Source: Nitrospiraceae bacterium (GTDB lineage Bacteria; Nitrospirota; Thermodesulfovibrionia; UBA6902). Taken from it: a DNA stretch of 60,450 nucleotides. Below, piece after piece: positions 1 through 7,895 of this stretch. Location of the stretch: the NCBI GenBank assembly GCA_020356065.1, contig CP070632.1, positions 1,026,423 through 1,086,872 of the forward strand, read 5' to 3'. The notes under the pieces were generated by a model. It made no database searches, was not told where the DNA came from, and saw nothing but the letters and a program-made list of their open reading frames with translations. The position numbers and the translations under genes were made by a program. Numbering within the stretch: position 1 is the stretch's first letter; every line of letters begins with the position of its first letter.

Positions 1-11
1 TGACCTGCCCC
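1..11. repeat. IS terminal inverted repeat, outer end
   Basis: TGACCTGCCCC, an 11-bp perfect inverted match to 1214-1224. It lies exactly at the window edge. Confidence 0.85.
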
Positions 12-14
12 AAG

Positions 15-833
15 TTATTGTACCACTCCATGAGTAGCACTTGATGTTAAGTAACTGGGCAATATAGCTTCTGGAACAGGTGGTCTATATCCAAGAGCAC
101 TATGCGGCCGTATATGATTATACTCTCTCCTCCAATTTTCCGTAAGCACCTGAGCTTCATACATCGTCATAAAGATTTCACCATTTATAAGCTCATCTCG
201 CAGCTTTCCATTAAAAGACTCTATATAACCATTTTCCCAAGGGCTGCCAGGCTCGATGTATAACGTCTTTACTTGTAAATCAGTCAGCCACTTCCTTATT
301 GCCTTTGCTGTAAATTCAGGAGCATTGTCAGACCGTATATGCTCAGGAATACCTTTCAGTATGAACAATTGAGCAAGTTCCTGAATTACATCCTCTGCTG
401 TTATGCTGCAGGCTACTTTAATGCAGAGAGATTCACGGCTGTGTTCGTCAATTATATTCAGTATCCTGAAAGCCTTTCCATTATGCGTTCTTGATACCAT
501 CATGTCATAACTCCACACATGATTCTTTCTCATAGGCTTCAACCGTATGCATGAGCCATCATTCAGCCACAACCGTTTTCTTTTAGGCTGCTTACGGGGA
601 ACCTTAAGACCCTCCTGCCTCCATATCCTCTCTACCTTCTTGTGATTCACCTTCCATCCTTCTTGCCACAGTAGTGCCGTGATCCTCCTGTAACCATACC
701 GACCATATTTTGTTGCAAAGTCTATTATTCTTTTCCTCAATAGCACATCTTTCTCACGGGCAATCGGCTTATATCTTTGCGTTGTTCTCCATTGCCCAAG
801 TACTTTACATGCCCGACGTTCTGAAACATTCAT
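15..833 (-). CDS. IS3-family transposase OrfB (DDE integrase core)
   Basis: Catalytic half of the transposase: it cuts and joins the IS ends. The 272-aa stretch from the first ATG carries an HTH_21-like region (residues 30-85, with KYGRYGYRRI), then an rve integrase core. The catalytic triad is visible as D in WSYDMM, D in RSDNAPEF, and E in ENGYIESFNGKLRDE, with the conserved K/R seven residues after the Glu. The reading frame stays open upstream of this ATG to about 893 (GKLLSPARRSKAVEKVKEE...), so the native product is probably an OrfAB fusion made by -1 frameshifting rather than a protein starting at 833. Identification is certain at family level. Confidence 0.95.
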   Translation of the reverse strand: MNVSERRACKVLGQWRTTQRYKPIAREKDVLLRKRIIDFATKYGRYGYRRITALLWQEGWKVNHKKVERIWRQEGLKVPRKQPKRKRLWLNDGSCIRLKPMRKNHVWSYDMMVSRTHNGKAFRILNIIDEHSRESLCIKVACSITAEDVIQELAQLFILKGIPEHIRSDNAPEFTAKAIRKWLTDLQVKTLYIEPGSPWENGYIESFNGKLRDELINGEIFMTMYEAQVLTENWRREYNHIRPHSALGYRPPVPEAILPSYLTSSATHGVVQ

Positions 834-877
834 TTCTTCCTTTACTTTCTCTACTGCCTTGCTTCTTCTTGCCGGGC

Positions 878-1156
878 TTAGTAGTTTCCCTTGAGGGCTT
901 CCTCCAATATTGCCTTGTCCAGATTTAAATCAGCTACCAGCTTTTTCAATCTGCTATTCTCTTTCTCTAGGTCCTTCAGACGCTTTGCCTGCTCTATCTG
1001 CATTCCGCCGTACTCTTTTCTCCAACGATAATACGTAACATCACTGACTCCCAGTTTGCGACAGATATCATCTACTTTGTGTCCCTGGCTCGAGAGCACA
1101 TCAGCTTGTCGCAATTTGCTTATGATTTGCTCAGGTTTGTACCCTTTTTTTCTCAT
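878..1156 (-). CDS. IS3-family transposase OrfA (helix-turn-helix)
   Basis: DNA-binding half of the transposase, 92 aa. Residues 1-55 form the HTH_Tnp_1 domain (EQIISKLRQADV, then DDICRKLGVSDVTYYRWRK) that recognises the IS ends. Residues 57-85 are a leucine-rich coiled coil (RLKDLEKENSRLKKLVADL) typical of OrfA multimerisation. The stop codon lies inside the overlap with the open extension of OrfB. A GGGAAAC heptamer three nucleotides before the stop is a good site for the -1 shift that makes the OrfAB transposase. Confidence 0.95.
   Translation of the reverse strand: MRKKGYKPEQIISKLRQADVLSSQGHKVDDICRKLGVSDVTYYRWRKEYGGMQIEQAKRLKDLEKENSRLKKLVADLNLDKAILEEALKGNY
884..890 (-). promoter_or_regulatory. 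-1 ribosomal frameshift heptamer (G GGA AAC) in IS orfA/orfB overlap
   Basis: On the minus strand orfA ends AAG GGA AAC TAC TAA. The heptamer G_GGA_AAC fits the canonical X_XXY_YYZ slippery form in the orfA frame. Moving back one base puts the ribosome into the frame reading GGG AAA CTA CTA AGC, which runs open into orfB. IS3 elements are known to make their transposase by -1 frameshifting. The site is seen directly; its use is inferred. Confidence 0.7.
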
Positions 1157-1213
1157 TCCTACCTCCTTCTTTTATTCATCCAGATTCTACACATACTCTG
1201 GACCTGTTTTCAG

Positions 1214-1224
1214 GGGGCAGGTCA
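1214..1224. repeat. IS terminal inverted repeat, inner end
   Basis: GGGGCAGGTCA, the reverse complement of bases 1-11. The flanking sequence beyond it starts GGTG, the expected place for a 3-4 bp target duplication. Confidence 0.85.
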
Positions 1225-1542
1225 GGTGTCCATTTTTTCGGGGAAAGACCAGAGAATAATCATGTATTTCAAAAGGATGTAGAAATCGTTTGTAATTAGA
1301 TACAACATTCAAATTTAAAGTAAATCTTTTATTCAAGACAATAGAGAATTATAGAGAATCTTTTATAGCACAATAATTTATTGAATATTATTCGTAATCC
1401 CTTTGATCAAATGAATGTTGGGTCTGGCTTGAATATTGAACTTCTCAACAAATGTTTGTGAAATCGGGCAAGGTTTCTGTTAACTGTTAAATTTGAGAGC
1501 GGGAAAAACCAAAAGGTTCATAGAGAAAATTCTAATAACCAA
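1225..1542. other. 318-bp gap between the IS and a decayed gene; no gene seen
   Basis: AT-rich sequence with stops in all frames. No RNA gene, promoter pair or long inverted repeat was recognised. It may be remnant DNA beside the IS insertion. Confidence 0.4.
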
Positions 1543-1897
1543 TTACAGATCGCATGATTTCATTTTTCGTTGGATTGCGGATATGATTTTTAGGAGTTCA
1601 TCGAAATCATTCAGTAACGAAACACTATGATATTCTTGTATGTATCCACTATCTGTTACTAGCCTTATCCAGTAATATGCTTCACGGGCTTCTTTATAGA
1701 AATTGAAATGTTGGCTAAAAAGTCTTTTCCTGACTGACCGCCGATCGCTTCTTTAAATTTGCACCGATAGAATTCCCGGATCTCAATAGCTGTTTTGACA
1801 AAACATGCTCTTTCTTATTCACACAAAGATACTCATATGTCTTAATGATCCTCAATGCGAACACATAGCTCTTATCCTGCGACACATTGCGTTTCAT
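1543..1897 (-). pseudogene. Four-helix-bundle protein (S23-type family), frameshifted
   Basis: The first 49 residues from the ATG at 1897 match the small four-helix-bundle family first noticed in 23S rRNA intervening sequences (SYVFALRIIKTYEYL, then LSKQLLRSGNSIGAN). After about 1750 the frame is lost. The next frame gives AIGGQSGKDFLANIS, and after about 1700 the third frame gives YKEAREAYYWIRLV through IISAIQRKMKSCDL and a stop at 1543-1545. Joined, the three pieces make a normal-length protein of about 118 aa, so two single-base indels have broken it. The biochemical function of the family is poorly known. A short product from 1715 could still be made but would lack half the bundle. Confidence 0.8.
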
Positions 1898-2085
1898 AAT
1901 ATGGCCTTCAATTAGTGATTCTTAATTGATTTCATCCTTGTCCCCTTCGGCAATTGATTATAACATAACGGAAAGTAGGTATGAAGGATGAAATGGTGAA
2001 ACGCTGTCAGTTTAAATGTGACCGTTAAGTCATAGATAATGATCTGATCCCTTAAATCATAGATATGAGTCCAATGTACCTGTAT

Positions 2086-2457
2086 TTAGACATGTTGATC
2101 GACAAGGATTGGATTTCCATCAGGATCGACTGCGACAAAACTCGCTGGCCCGGTGGTTGTCTTATCAGCTTCAGTTATAAGCTGTACCCATTGAGCTTTT
2201 AACTGGCGCTGCAGCTCGCGGACATCAGTGAATGTGTCGAGCCTGTTTGCGTTGCTGTCCCATCCCGGATTGAATGTTAACGTGTCCTTTTCGAACATAC
2301 CCTGAAAAAGACCGATTACATGACTGCCGTTTTTGAGAATGAGCCAGTTTTGTGAGGCTTCTCTGCCGAACACGTTGAAGCCAAACTTTTCATAGAAAGC
2401 CCTCGATGTTTCAATGTCTTTGACTGCCAGGCTGACTGAAAAAGCTCCGAGTTCCAT
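2086..2457 (-). CDS. VOC (glyoxalase/bleomycin-resistance) superfamily protein
   Basis: A 123-aa single VOC module with the usual two beta-alpha-beta-beta-beta repeats: residues 5-50 (FSVSLAVKDIETSRAFYEKFGF) and 75-123, ending FVAVDPDGNPILVDQHV. Members bind a metal and act on small molecules (glyoxalases, dioxygenases, resistance proteins). The substrate cannot be told from sequence. The N-terminal half begins with the pattern of small lactoylglutathione-lyase-like proteins, but the usual metal-binding set is not obvious. The start ATG at 2457 has an AAAGGAGTGAATC ribosome site. It lies 123 bp downstream of the kinase-like gene on the same strand and could be cotranscribed. Confidence 0.85.
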   Translation of the reverse strand: MELGAFSVSLAVKDIETSRAFYEKFGFNVFGREASQNWLILKNGSHVIGLFQGMFEKDTLTFNPGWDSNANRLDTFTDVRELQRQLKAQWVQLITEADKTTTGPASFVAVDPDGNPILVDQHV

Positions 2458-2580
2458 GATTCACTCCTTTAGAAGGTAACCTTCTGGATTAAAGGTATAA
2501 ACAAAATATTCAACAGGTTCTGTATATCACCAAAATATAAGCGGCACCATCCACTGTCCAATGCTGCCCCCTGTCCTTTT

Positions 2581-4338
2581 CTAAATCCCGAAGACTGCTA
2601 TCTGATTGTTATGAACAGACTCTGAGATATACCATATGTACTGAAAATTACATATAACAACTACGGGTGTATTATCAGAATCATTTACGATGTTACCATC
2701 CTGGTCAATTGACATAAGCAGGTCCTGTGGTTTTAATAATGATCCTTCATAACCTGCTTTTTTGAGCTTGTTTTTTTTTCTCTCCACCAACGCCTGACAT
2801 TGCCCGGCATCAATGAGTCCTTTGGTCAGAGCGTCTGCCAAATCGACGCGTTCATACAGCTGACCGGTCTGACGGGCAACCCAGTAGTCCGGGCCATTAT
2901 AATATCCTCTGATTGTTATATAGTTACGGTTTTTCATCAGTACAGGGCTCCCATCAGGGTTGAGAATATTTTTATGAGATTCATAGCGTCTGACATCCCT
3001 GGATTTTTCGATTTTGCAGCTTCCTGTCATATATATTGCTCTTACATAAGCGCAGAGGATGTTCCTGCTTGTTAAATCATGAGCAATAGCAAATTCTTCA
3101 AAAGGGCTGTTTATGCCATATTTCTTTATGAGAGGATCATAATCAGCATCAGCTTTACGTGGCATCTCCCCAACACAGGATGTTTCCCATGCGAGACGAA
3201 CATTGTCTTTTGTTATTGTATAATAAATCTCTCTGCTGCCGGGTAATCTTAACGTATGAGTTTTTCTCCATCGTTCAGGAAGGAAATAGTCAAACAGATG
3301 CGCATTGTTTCCGACAACCCACAGGTTCCCTCCCGTGCTTTCTGCATGGCCAAATATGTATGGCACACCAAGTATTTTTACGCTGCTTAGATGCGAAGGT
3401 ACCGGGGTTGGGGTATAACGGTTTATCTGGTTATCAAGGTATGAATGTCTGCGGGAATCCTTGACTTCCTGTTCATGATCCGGGGTGCGGAGTAATAATT
3501 CATAGTCTATAATTGAATATTTGTCCATTTCAATAAGATGATACAGGTACGTAATTTGTTCTTTTGAGGTCCCTGAACCAGCGCATGATCCTAATTTCAT
3601 AATATGCTCTGCTTCATCAGTGGATATAATGATATGGTCAGGTTTTGTGTCTGCAACCAGGTACCCTTTTTTTGACATATCAGATACAACCATCTGATCA
3701 AGAGTAACAAGATGATGTTTCCGTTCATCAGTATCGACGGCTATAAATTCAAATATTTCAGGAAGGTTATATCCCTCTATCCACCGGTAAACGAGCTTGT
3801 ATTGTTTTAGAATATCGAGGTCTATTCCAGGGTGACGCATACGGATTTTATTGATTTTTGATCGGGACCGCCCACTTTGCCAGAGCTGCATCTTTTCCGG
3901 CGGTACGTATATCGCCATGGGGAGCTGTGTTTTAATTTTCTTATGTTTCGGACCGTATTTACCCTCCCGCATTTCTTCAACCAGCGAGAACTCTTCCCAC
4001 GGGCTGTTGAACTCTGCATTGCAGAACTCCTCCAGAGTGTGTGTATCGAGAGGGACATCTTCTCCAACACGGCAGTTTTTGACAACAAAATCAAGGCTTA
4101 TTCCATCTACCTCTTTTGTAGGGACCTTATAGACCGAGCCTGTACCCTTTAAAGGGATTTTATAATTATTGAACCACCGCTTTTCGAACCAGTTTTCAAT
4201 CGAGAGGTGTTTCCTGAATTTCTGGGCATATCTTGTCAGATATAGATCGCCGTCGTCATCTGTCTTCAGGTGTTCAAACACAACACCCAGTACATTAATT
4301 AATGTATTGCCATGTATCCCATACCCGGTGATGTTCAT
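2581..4338 (-). CDS. Predicted kinase-pseudokinase tandem protein (uncharacterised)
   Basis: A 585-aa protein with no family I can name, but its layout reads as two protein-kinase-like modules. Module 1 has a glycine loop GTGSVYKV (65-72), a candidate ATP-binding lysine in FVVK (K87), a Glu-rich alphaC segment EEFSLVEEM (115-123), a hinge-like YKLVYRWIEGYNL (180-192), a catalytic loop DTKPDHIII (D230, K232, H235) and a metal-binding IIDYE (D278), which resembles aminoglycoside-kinase-type IDFE. Module 2 (about 355-585) repeats the pattern: INSPFEEFAIAHDL matches FNSPWEEFSLVEEM, and KAGYEGSLLKPQDLLM matches KKGYLVADTKPDHIII. In module 2 the catalytic Asp is Leu, the DFG-type Asp is Asn (N564) and the lysine is missing, so it should be inactive. 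No signal peptide or membrane segment is seen. Kinase assignment is inference from motif order. Confidence 0.55.
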   Translation of the reverse strand: MNITGYGIHGNTLINVLGVVFEHLKTDDDGDLYLTRYAQKFRKHLSIENWFEKRWFNNYKIPLKGTGSVYKVPTKEVDGISLDFVVKNCRVGEDVPLDTHTLEEFCNAEFNSPWEEFSLVEEMREGKYGPKHKKIKTQLPMAIYVPPEKMQLWQSGRSRSKINKIRMRHPGIDLDILKQYKLVYRWIEGYNLPEIFEFIAVDTDERKHHLVTLDQMVVSDMSKKGYLVADTKPDHIIISTDEAEHIMKLGSCAGSGTSKEQITYLYHLIEMDKYSIIDYELLLRTPDHEQEVKDSRRHSYLDNQINRYTPTPVPSHLSSVKILGVPYIFGHAESTGGNLWVVGNNAHLFDYFLPERWRKTHTLRLPGSREIYYTITKDNVRLAWETSCVGEMPRKADADYDPLIKKYGINSPFEEFAIAHDLTSRNILCAYVRAIYMTGSCKIEKSRDVRRYESHKNILNPDGSPVLMKNRNYITIRGYYNGPDYWVARQTGQLYERVDLADALTKGLIDAGQCQALVERKKNKLKKAGYEGSLLKPQDLLMSIDQDGNIVNDSDNTPVVVICNFQYIWYISESVHNNQIAVFGI

Positions 4339-4738
4339 ATTAATCTATGATAGCGTATCTTTTTACTGCTTATCCATAATTACTGGAACGGTAATTACCA
4401 ATTACGAATTACTCATTGCCAATCATTAAAAAAAACCGAATGAATCATGGAGCTTGCCTATTATTACAGCGATAATAGATGCAGGCTACTTTTTTTTTCG
4501 TCCACAATTAGTAATTAGTAATTAATTTAACCCTTTTCCCCTGCAGAAATTGATTATAAAACATAAGAATCAGCGCATGGAAATAAATAAATTGAGGAGA
4601 GAAGACCTCCATGTATTAATCATTCCACATAGACAGTATGATTTTTACGTGATATATAGACAGGATAAAGAGGAATACAAAAGCTATTTCTCATAAGTTA
4701 AATTCAGCAAACCGTAGTCCATTAAGCTCAAGGAGGCG
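4339..4738. other. 400-bp intergenic region with AT-rich repeats and a hairpin
   Basis: No gene seen. Two stretches of TAATTA/AATTAC-type low-complexity sequence (4378-4420 and 4505-4530) lie either side of a hairpin with a T-run at 4451-4498. The leader of the GerW cassette occupies the right part, ending in the ribosome site CAAGGAGGCG just before 4739. Confidence 0.5.
4451..4498 (+). terminator. Orphan terminator-like hairpin upstream of the GerW cassette
   Basis: AGCTTGCCTATTAT pairs with ATAATAGATGCAGGCT (one 2-nt bulge), followed directly by nine T residues. No plus-strand gene ends upstream, so it may terminate a leader or an unannotated transcript, or insulate the downstream cassette. 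Confidence 0.5.
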
Positions 4739-5101
4739 ATGATGAAGGACGTAGAAAAGCTGTTTGGCACTGCCGTTAATGAAATCGAACGCATGTTAAA
4801 CACCAAGACGGTTGTCGGTGATCCCATCACGATAGAAGGCAATACGCTTATTCCCCTGATAAGTGTCGGCTTTGGCTTTGGGGTTGGCGGCGGTGAAGGC
4901 TCAGACCCGGGCAAGGGTGCCGGTACCGGCGGCGGCACCGGTGGTGGTGGCGGCGTTAAACCTGTTGCACTGGTTGTCATCAACAAGGACGGCGTGCGCA
5001 TTGAACCCATTAAAGGGGGTACGACCTCGGTACTGGAAAAAGTAGTAGAAACAGTCGGCAAGGCAACAGCTGGCAAATCAGGAAGCAAAAAAGCGGATTA
5101 A
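4739..5101 (+). CDS. GerW/YtfJ-family protein
   Basis: A 120-aa protein of the GerW (YtfJ) family. Residues 1-40 (VEKLFGTAVNEIERML, then VVGDPI) are the family N-terminus. Residues 41-60 hold the conserved LIPLISVGFGFGVGGGEG, followed by a glycine-rich linker (about 60-78) and the core VKPVALVVINKDGVRIEPI. In Bacillus the homologue sits at the forespore membrane and is needed for germination, but family members also occur in non-sporulating bacteria, where the role is unknown. A strong ribosome site (AAGGAGGCG) precedes the ATG. Three base pairs separate it from the DUF2953 gene, and this pair is also adjacent in Bacillus (ytfJ-ytfI). G+C is markedly higher than in the flanks, suggesting transfer. 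Confidence 0.9.
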   Translation: MMKDVEKLFGTAVNEIERMLNTKTVVGDPITIEGNTLIPLISVGFGFGVGGGEGSDPGKGAGTGGGTGGGGGVKPVALVVINKDGVRIEPIKGGTTSVLEKVVETVGKATAGKSGSKKAD

Positions 5102-5104
5102 CCG

Positions 5105-5707
5105 GTGAGTTTCGTATTGCTCACTATTGCGATCCTGCTGGCGCTATTGCTCATATTACTGGCCGTGCCAGTCACGGTGGCATTCAGGGTCGACCGGATC
5201 ACAGAGATCACGGGGCACCTGAATTTTCACTGGCTCTATGGGCTGGTGCGATTTCGGATCGGCATTCCGGGCACTGCCAAAGCTGGACCACATCGCAAAC
5301 ATAAGCCCTCGAAAAAAAACGGGAAACTCAGGTCTGGCCCTCATGCGCATGGTGTTTTTGCACTGCTAAGACAGTCGGCATTCCGCCGGCGCAGCATTCG
5401 ATTTATCAAAGATGTGTTACGCGCAACCCATGCGCACGATCTTTATTTTCGTTTACGTATCGGGCTGGGTGATCCTGCTGACACAGGTCGACTGTGGGCG
5501 CTCCTTGGCCCTGTTGCAGGCTTCGCTGCAGATCTTCACAGCGCAGAGGTTAGCATTGAACCGGAATTTATGGACCCTGTGCTGGAGGTCGAGAGTCATG
5601 GTGAGTTCCGCCTCATACCACTTCATTTCATCGCCCTGGCCACAGCATTTGTAGTATCACCGGAGGCCCTGTGTGCGTGGCGCACCCTGCGCCGGAGAGC
5701 TGCATAA
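5105..5707 (+). CDS. DUF2953-domain protein (YtfI-like)
   Basis: A 200-aa protein starting with GTG three bases after the GerW stop. Residues 3-27 form one hydrophobic membrane segment (LLTIAILLALLLILLAVPVTVAF). A basic linker (about 57-78) follows, then the DUF2953 region with FRLRIGLGDPADTG and VSIEPEFMDPVLEVESHGEFRLIP. Its function is unknown. The tight linkage GerW-DUF2953 is conserved across distant phyla, which implies a joint role at the membrane. The last base of its TAA is the first base of the next ATG, so translation is probably coupled. G+C is near 57% in the part counted. Confidence 0.85.
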   Translation: MSFVLLTIAILLALLLILLAVPVTVAFRVDRITEITGHLNFHWLYGLVRFRIGIPGTAKAGPHRKHKPSKKNGKLRSGPHAHGVFALLRQSAFRRRSIRFIKDVLRATHAHDLYFRLRIGLGDPADTGRLWALLGPVAGFAADLHSAEVSIEPEFMDPVLEVESHGEFRLIPLHFIALATAFVVSPEALCAWRTLRRRAA

Positions 5708-5973
5708 TGGATAAACTGCGTGCTGCCCATCCCATGGATGCAGGCGAAGTCACCCTTGTGCCCATCGAGCGCTGTTTTATTCAGTCCGATACCGGACACA
5801 TGGGATGCTGGATAGCCGGTCTTAAAGAGCCCTTTGCGGTAATTGTTTGTGATACAACCGGAATCCGTGCTTTTGATACGGAAGCAACAGAAATCTCAAT
5901 TGAATCCCTGATGCAGAAAATCCCGGATCTCGGTGCGGTAATGACTTCCCTGTCAATAGAACGGATTAGGTAA
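5707..5973 (+). CDS. Conserved hypothetical protein, third gene of the GerW cassette
   Basis: An 88-aa protein starting at the ATG that overlaps the DUF2953 stop (TAATG). Starting further upstream is possible but would bury the start inside the preceding gene. It has no signal peptide or membrane segment. Conserved-looking parts are VTLVPIERCFIQSDTGHMGCW and EPFAVIVCDTTGIRAFD; two Cys (C23, C36) could be redox or metal residues. I do not recognise the family. Translational coupling and shared high G+C make it part of the same transferred unit, and a role with GerW/DUF2953 is the only contextual hint. Confidence 0.75.
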   Translation: MDKLRAAHPMDAGEVTLVPIERCFIQSDTGHMGCWIAGLKEPFAVIVCDTTGIRAFDTEATEISIESLMQKIPDLGAVMTSLSIERIR

Positions 5974-6018
5974 TTTAGGACTTAACTGCTGTTTAATATA
6001 ATCGCTGGCTCACCCTAT

Positions 6019-6552
6019 TCAGGAGCTGACTTCTGCGCTGTTCTGCTTCCCAGGGTAGAGAATCGGCGTAACACTGTTTAATTCAAGTGAAATATTCATC
6101 GGAAAATGAAATTTCGGGACAACGTCAAAAATACCTTCGGATTCCATGCCATGGAATACCCTGCAATCGGTTGATGCAAGCATATCAGTCACATTTATAT
6201 ATGCGGGTTCACATCCCATAACAACGACAGCTTCGTATTGAGATGCATGTCTTTGAAATTTCTGCCTTTGTCCTGACGTCCACATACATATGATAAAATT
6301 CAGCGGCATGGGGAGAAGATTGCCTTTAAACACACCCGTCTTGAGACCCTGCGATTCCAGACGGGATTGAATATTGCTGATATGCTGTTCATAAGATTCT
6401 GTATTAATAAACCTGTGAAAGAATTCAATATAAGGTTGCTGCTTTCTCACCGCCAGACTGGCAGCCGGACAGAACCGGCAGAGAACGATCAGGGCTGAAC
6501 GGAATCTCTCAACCTCATGTACGACCTCCTTTTCTTTTAAATAAAATGGCAT
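6019..6552 (-). CDS. Uncharacterised 177-aa protein
   Basis: The start ATG at 6552 has a very strong ribosome site (GGAGGTGACTC). It is a soluble protein with no signal peptide. An N-terminal helix (EVVHEVERFRSALIVL) is followed by CRFCPAASLAVRKQQPY (C25, C28), then an acidic-basic helical region (SYEQHISNIQSRLESQG), a hydrophobic stretch LLPMPLNFIICMW, and YEAVVVMGCEPAYINVTDML, which looks like the end of a Rossmann-like strand. Single cysteines at about 95, 115 and 129 could bind metal with the CxxC pair. It is isolated on the minus strand between the GerW cassette and the MDR gene, which are separated from it by normal intergenic DNA. Confidence 0.7.
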   Translation of the reverse strand: MPFYLKEKEVVHEVERFRSALIVLCRFCPAASLAVRKQQPYIEFFHRFINTESYEQHISNIQSRLESQGLKTGVFKGNLLPMPLNFIICMWTSGQRQKFQRHASQYEAVVVMGCEPAYINVTDMLASTDCRVFHGMESEGIFDVVPKFHFPMNISLELNSVTPILYPGKQNSAEVSS

Positions 6553-6691
6553 GAGTCACCTCCTGTTATTATGATTTAGTGGTTGATTTCTGGTTCATAG
6601 CATCGGGCAGCGCTCCCAGAAATTGATAGGAAATTTTATCAGTCTTAATGTAATGTTAGCAGAATAATTGTGGGAGTCAATGGGGACAGGG

Positions 6692-7669
6692 TCATGTTTT
6701 GTTATTATGCTCAACAGTTATCACCACGTTTCCCTTTTTGTGCCCTTTTTCAACATACCTGTGGGCCTCGACAATTTGTTCTATAGGGTAGACTCTATCA
6801 ATTACCGGTTTTAACGTTCCCGTCTCAATTAGCCCTCTGAGGAAAATCAGATCTTCGTTATGTTCAGTTGCTACCCCGCCTATAACTTTCTTGCTGCTTG
6901 TCATTGTTATCCATAGTCCCCGGACAATCGGTGATAACGACATGTGGACAGTCCTGAGATAGATTCCTTTTTTCTTCAGTGATGTTACACATCCTGAAAA
7001 TGGACTCTTGCCCACCGTGTCAAAAATAACATCATAGGTCTGACCGCTTTTAGTAAAATCCTCTTTCGTGTAATCAACGACAGAAGCTGCTCCCAGAGAT
7101 TTCACCAGTTCCAGGTTTGCGGTACTGCACACCCCGCTTACTTCAGCTCCAAAGTACCTGGCAAGTTGAACTGCATATGTTCCTATCGCACCGGATGCGC
7201 CATAGATAAGTACTTTCTGTCCGCTCTTAATATTTCCCTTTTTAAGAAAATGTAATGCAGTATGAGCAGCAAAAAAGACGGCAGCTGCCTGCTCATATGT
7301 TATATTGGCCGGTTTTTTTGCCAACACTGCTTTTTCAGGCAGACATGTGTACTGGGCATATGCCCCCATTCCAAAATCAAATGTTGATCCAAAAATCTGA
7401 TCACCTTTCTTGAAGCGTTTAACATTTTTTCCTGTTCTTTCAATTTCTCCGGCAATATCCACCCCAAGAATTGTTTTTCTTGGTCTCAACAGGCCGGTGA
7501 CAAACCTTGCAATAAATGGATTCGCCTTTCTGAGTCTCACGTCTCCGGATGTCACTGTTGTTGCATGTACTCTGATCAATACCTCATTGTCCCCGATAAC
7601 AGGTTTTTCCACCTCTTTGATCTTAAGAACTTCCGGTGGTCCGTATTTTTCATATACAATTGCTTTCAT
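6692..7669 (-). CDS. Medium-chain dehydrogenase/reductase (NAD(P)H:quinone reductase-like)
   Basis: An MDR-family oxidoreductase of about 325 aa, starting at [15 protein letters not shown]; a TTG four codons upstream is a possible alternative start. The N-terminal GroES-like domain contains [18 protein letters not shown] and [15 protein letters not shown]. The Rossmann domain has the cofactor loop [15 protein letters not shown], where Ala-rather-than-Gly spacing favours NADPH. Catalytic zinc ligands of alcohol dehydrogenases are absent (no GHE pattern), so it belongs with zinc-independent quinone oxidoreductases or enoyl reductases. The substrate is unknown. It is monocistronic, transcribed away from the GlcF-like gene. 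Confidence 0.88.
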   Translation of the reverse strand: MKAIVYEKYGPPEVLKIKEVEKPVIGDNEVLIRVHATTVTSGDVRLRKANPFIARFVTGLLRPRKTILGVDIAGEIERTGKNVKRFKKGDQIFGSTFDFGMGAYAQYTCLPEKAVLAKKPANITYEQAAAVFFAAHTALHFLKKGNIKSGQKVLIYGASGAIGTYAVQLARYFGAEVSGVCSTANLELVKSLGAASVVDYTKEDFTKSGQTYDVIFDTVGKSPFSGCVTSLKKKGIYLRTVHMSLSPIVRGLWITMTSSKKVIGGVATEHNEDLIFLRGLIETGTLKPVIDRVYPIEQIVEAHRYVEKGHKKGNVVITVEHNNKT

Positions 7670-7895
7670 GATACTTCTCAAATATTCCTTTTGTTCGTCT
7701 GATGACAGTTTACAATATCTCCAGGGCCAGGGCTACATTAAACCAGTGTGTTAATGAGCAGCCGGGATACTCATTCTCCCCTTTTGTGTTCTTTCCTGTT
7801 TTCCTGTTACGATAAATTTTGATGAACGATATGATTAAATTCAGATCATTCATATGATATATCCTTGCCTGTTTAATTTTTGTGGATGATTAACA

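Larger units (their letters stand above)
1..1224 (-). mobile_element. IS3-family insertion sequence (IS407-like group), complete
   Basis: The element has two overlapping reading frames (orfA and orfB) on the minus strand between inverted ends. The sequence TGACCTGCCCC at 1-11 is matched exactly by its reverse complement at 1214-1224, giving 11-bp perfect terminal repeats and a 1224-bp element, within the usual 1.2-1.3 kb of IS3 members. orfA is a helix-turn-helix protein and orfB a DDE transposase, joined by a likely -1 frameshift. The target-site duplication cannot be checked because the left end is the first base of the window. Both frames look intact, so the copy may be active. The group assignment is from memory of end sequences and protein style. 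Confidence 0.9.

Noticed and set aside
4684-5088. Minus-strand 134-aa frame opposite the GerW gene
   Set aside because: A shadow of the glycine-rich coding frame, giving a proline-rich artificial sequence.
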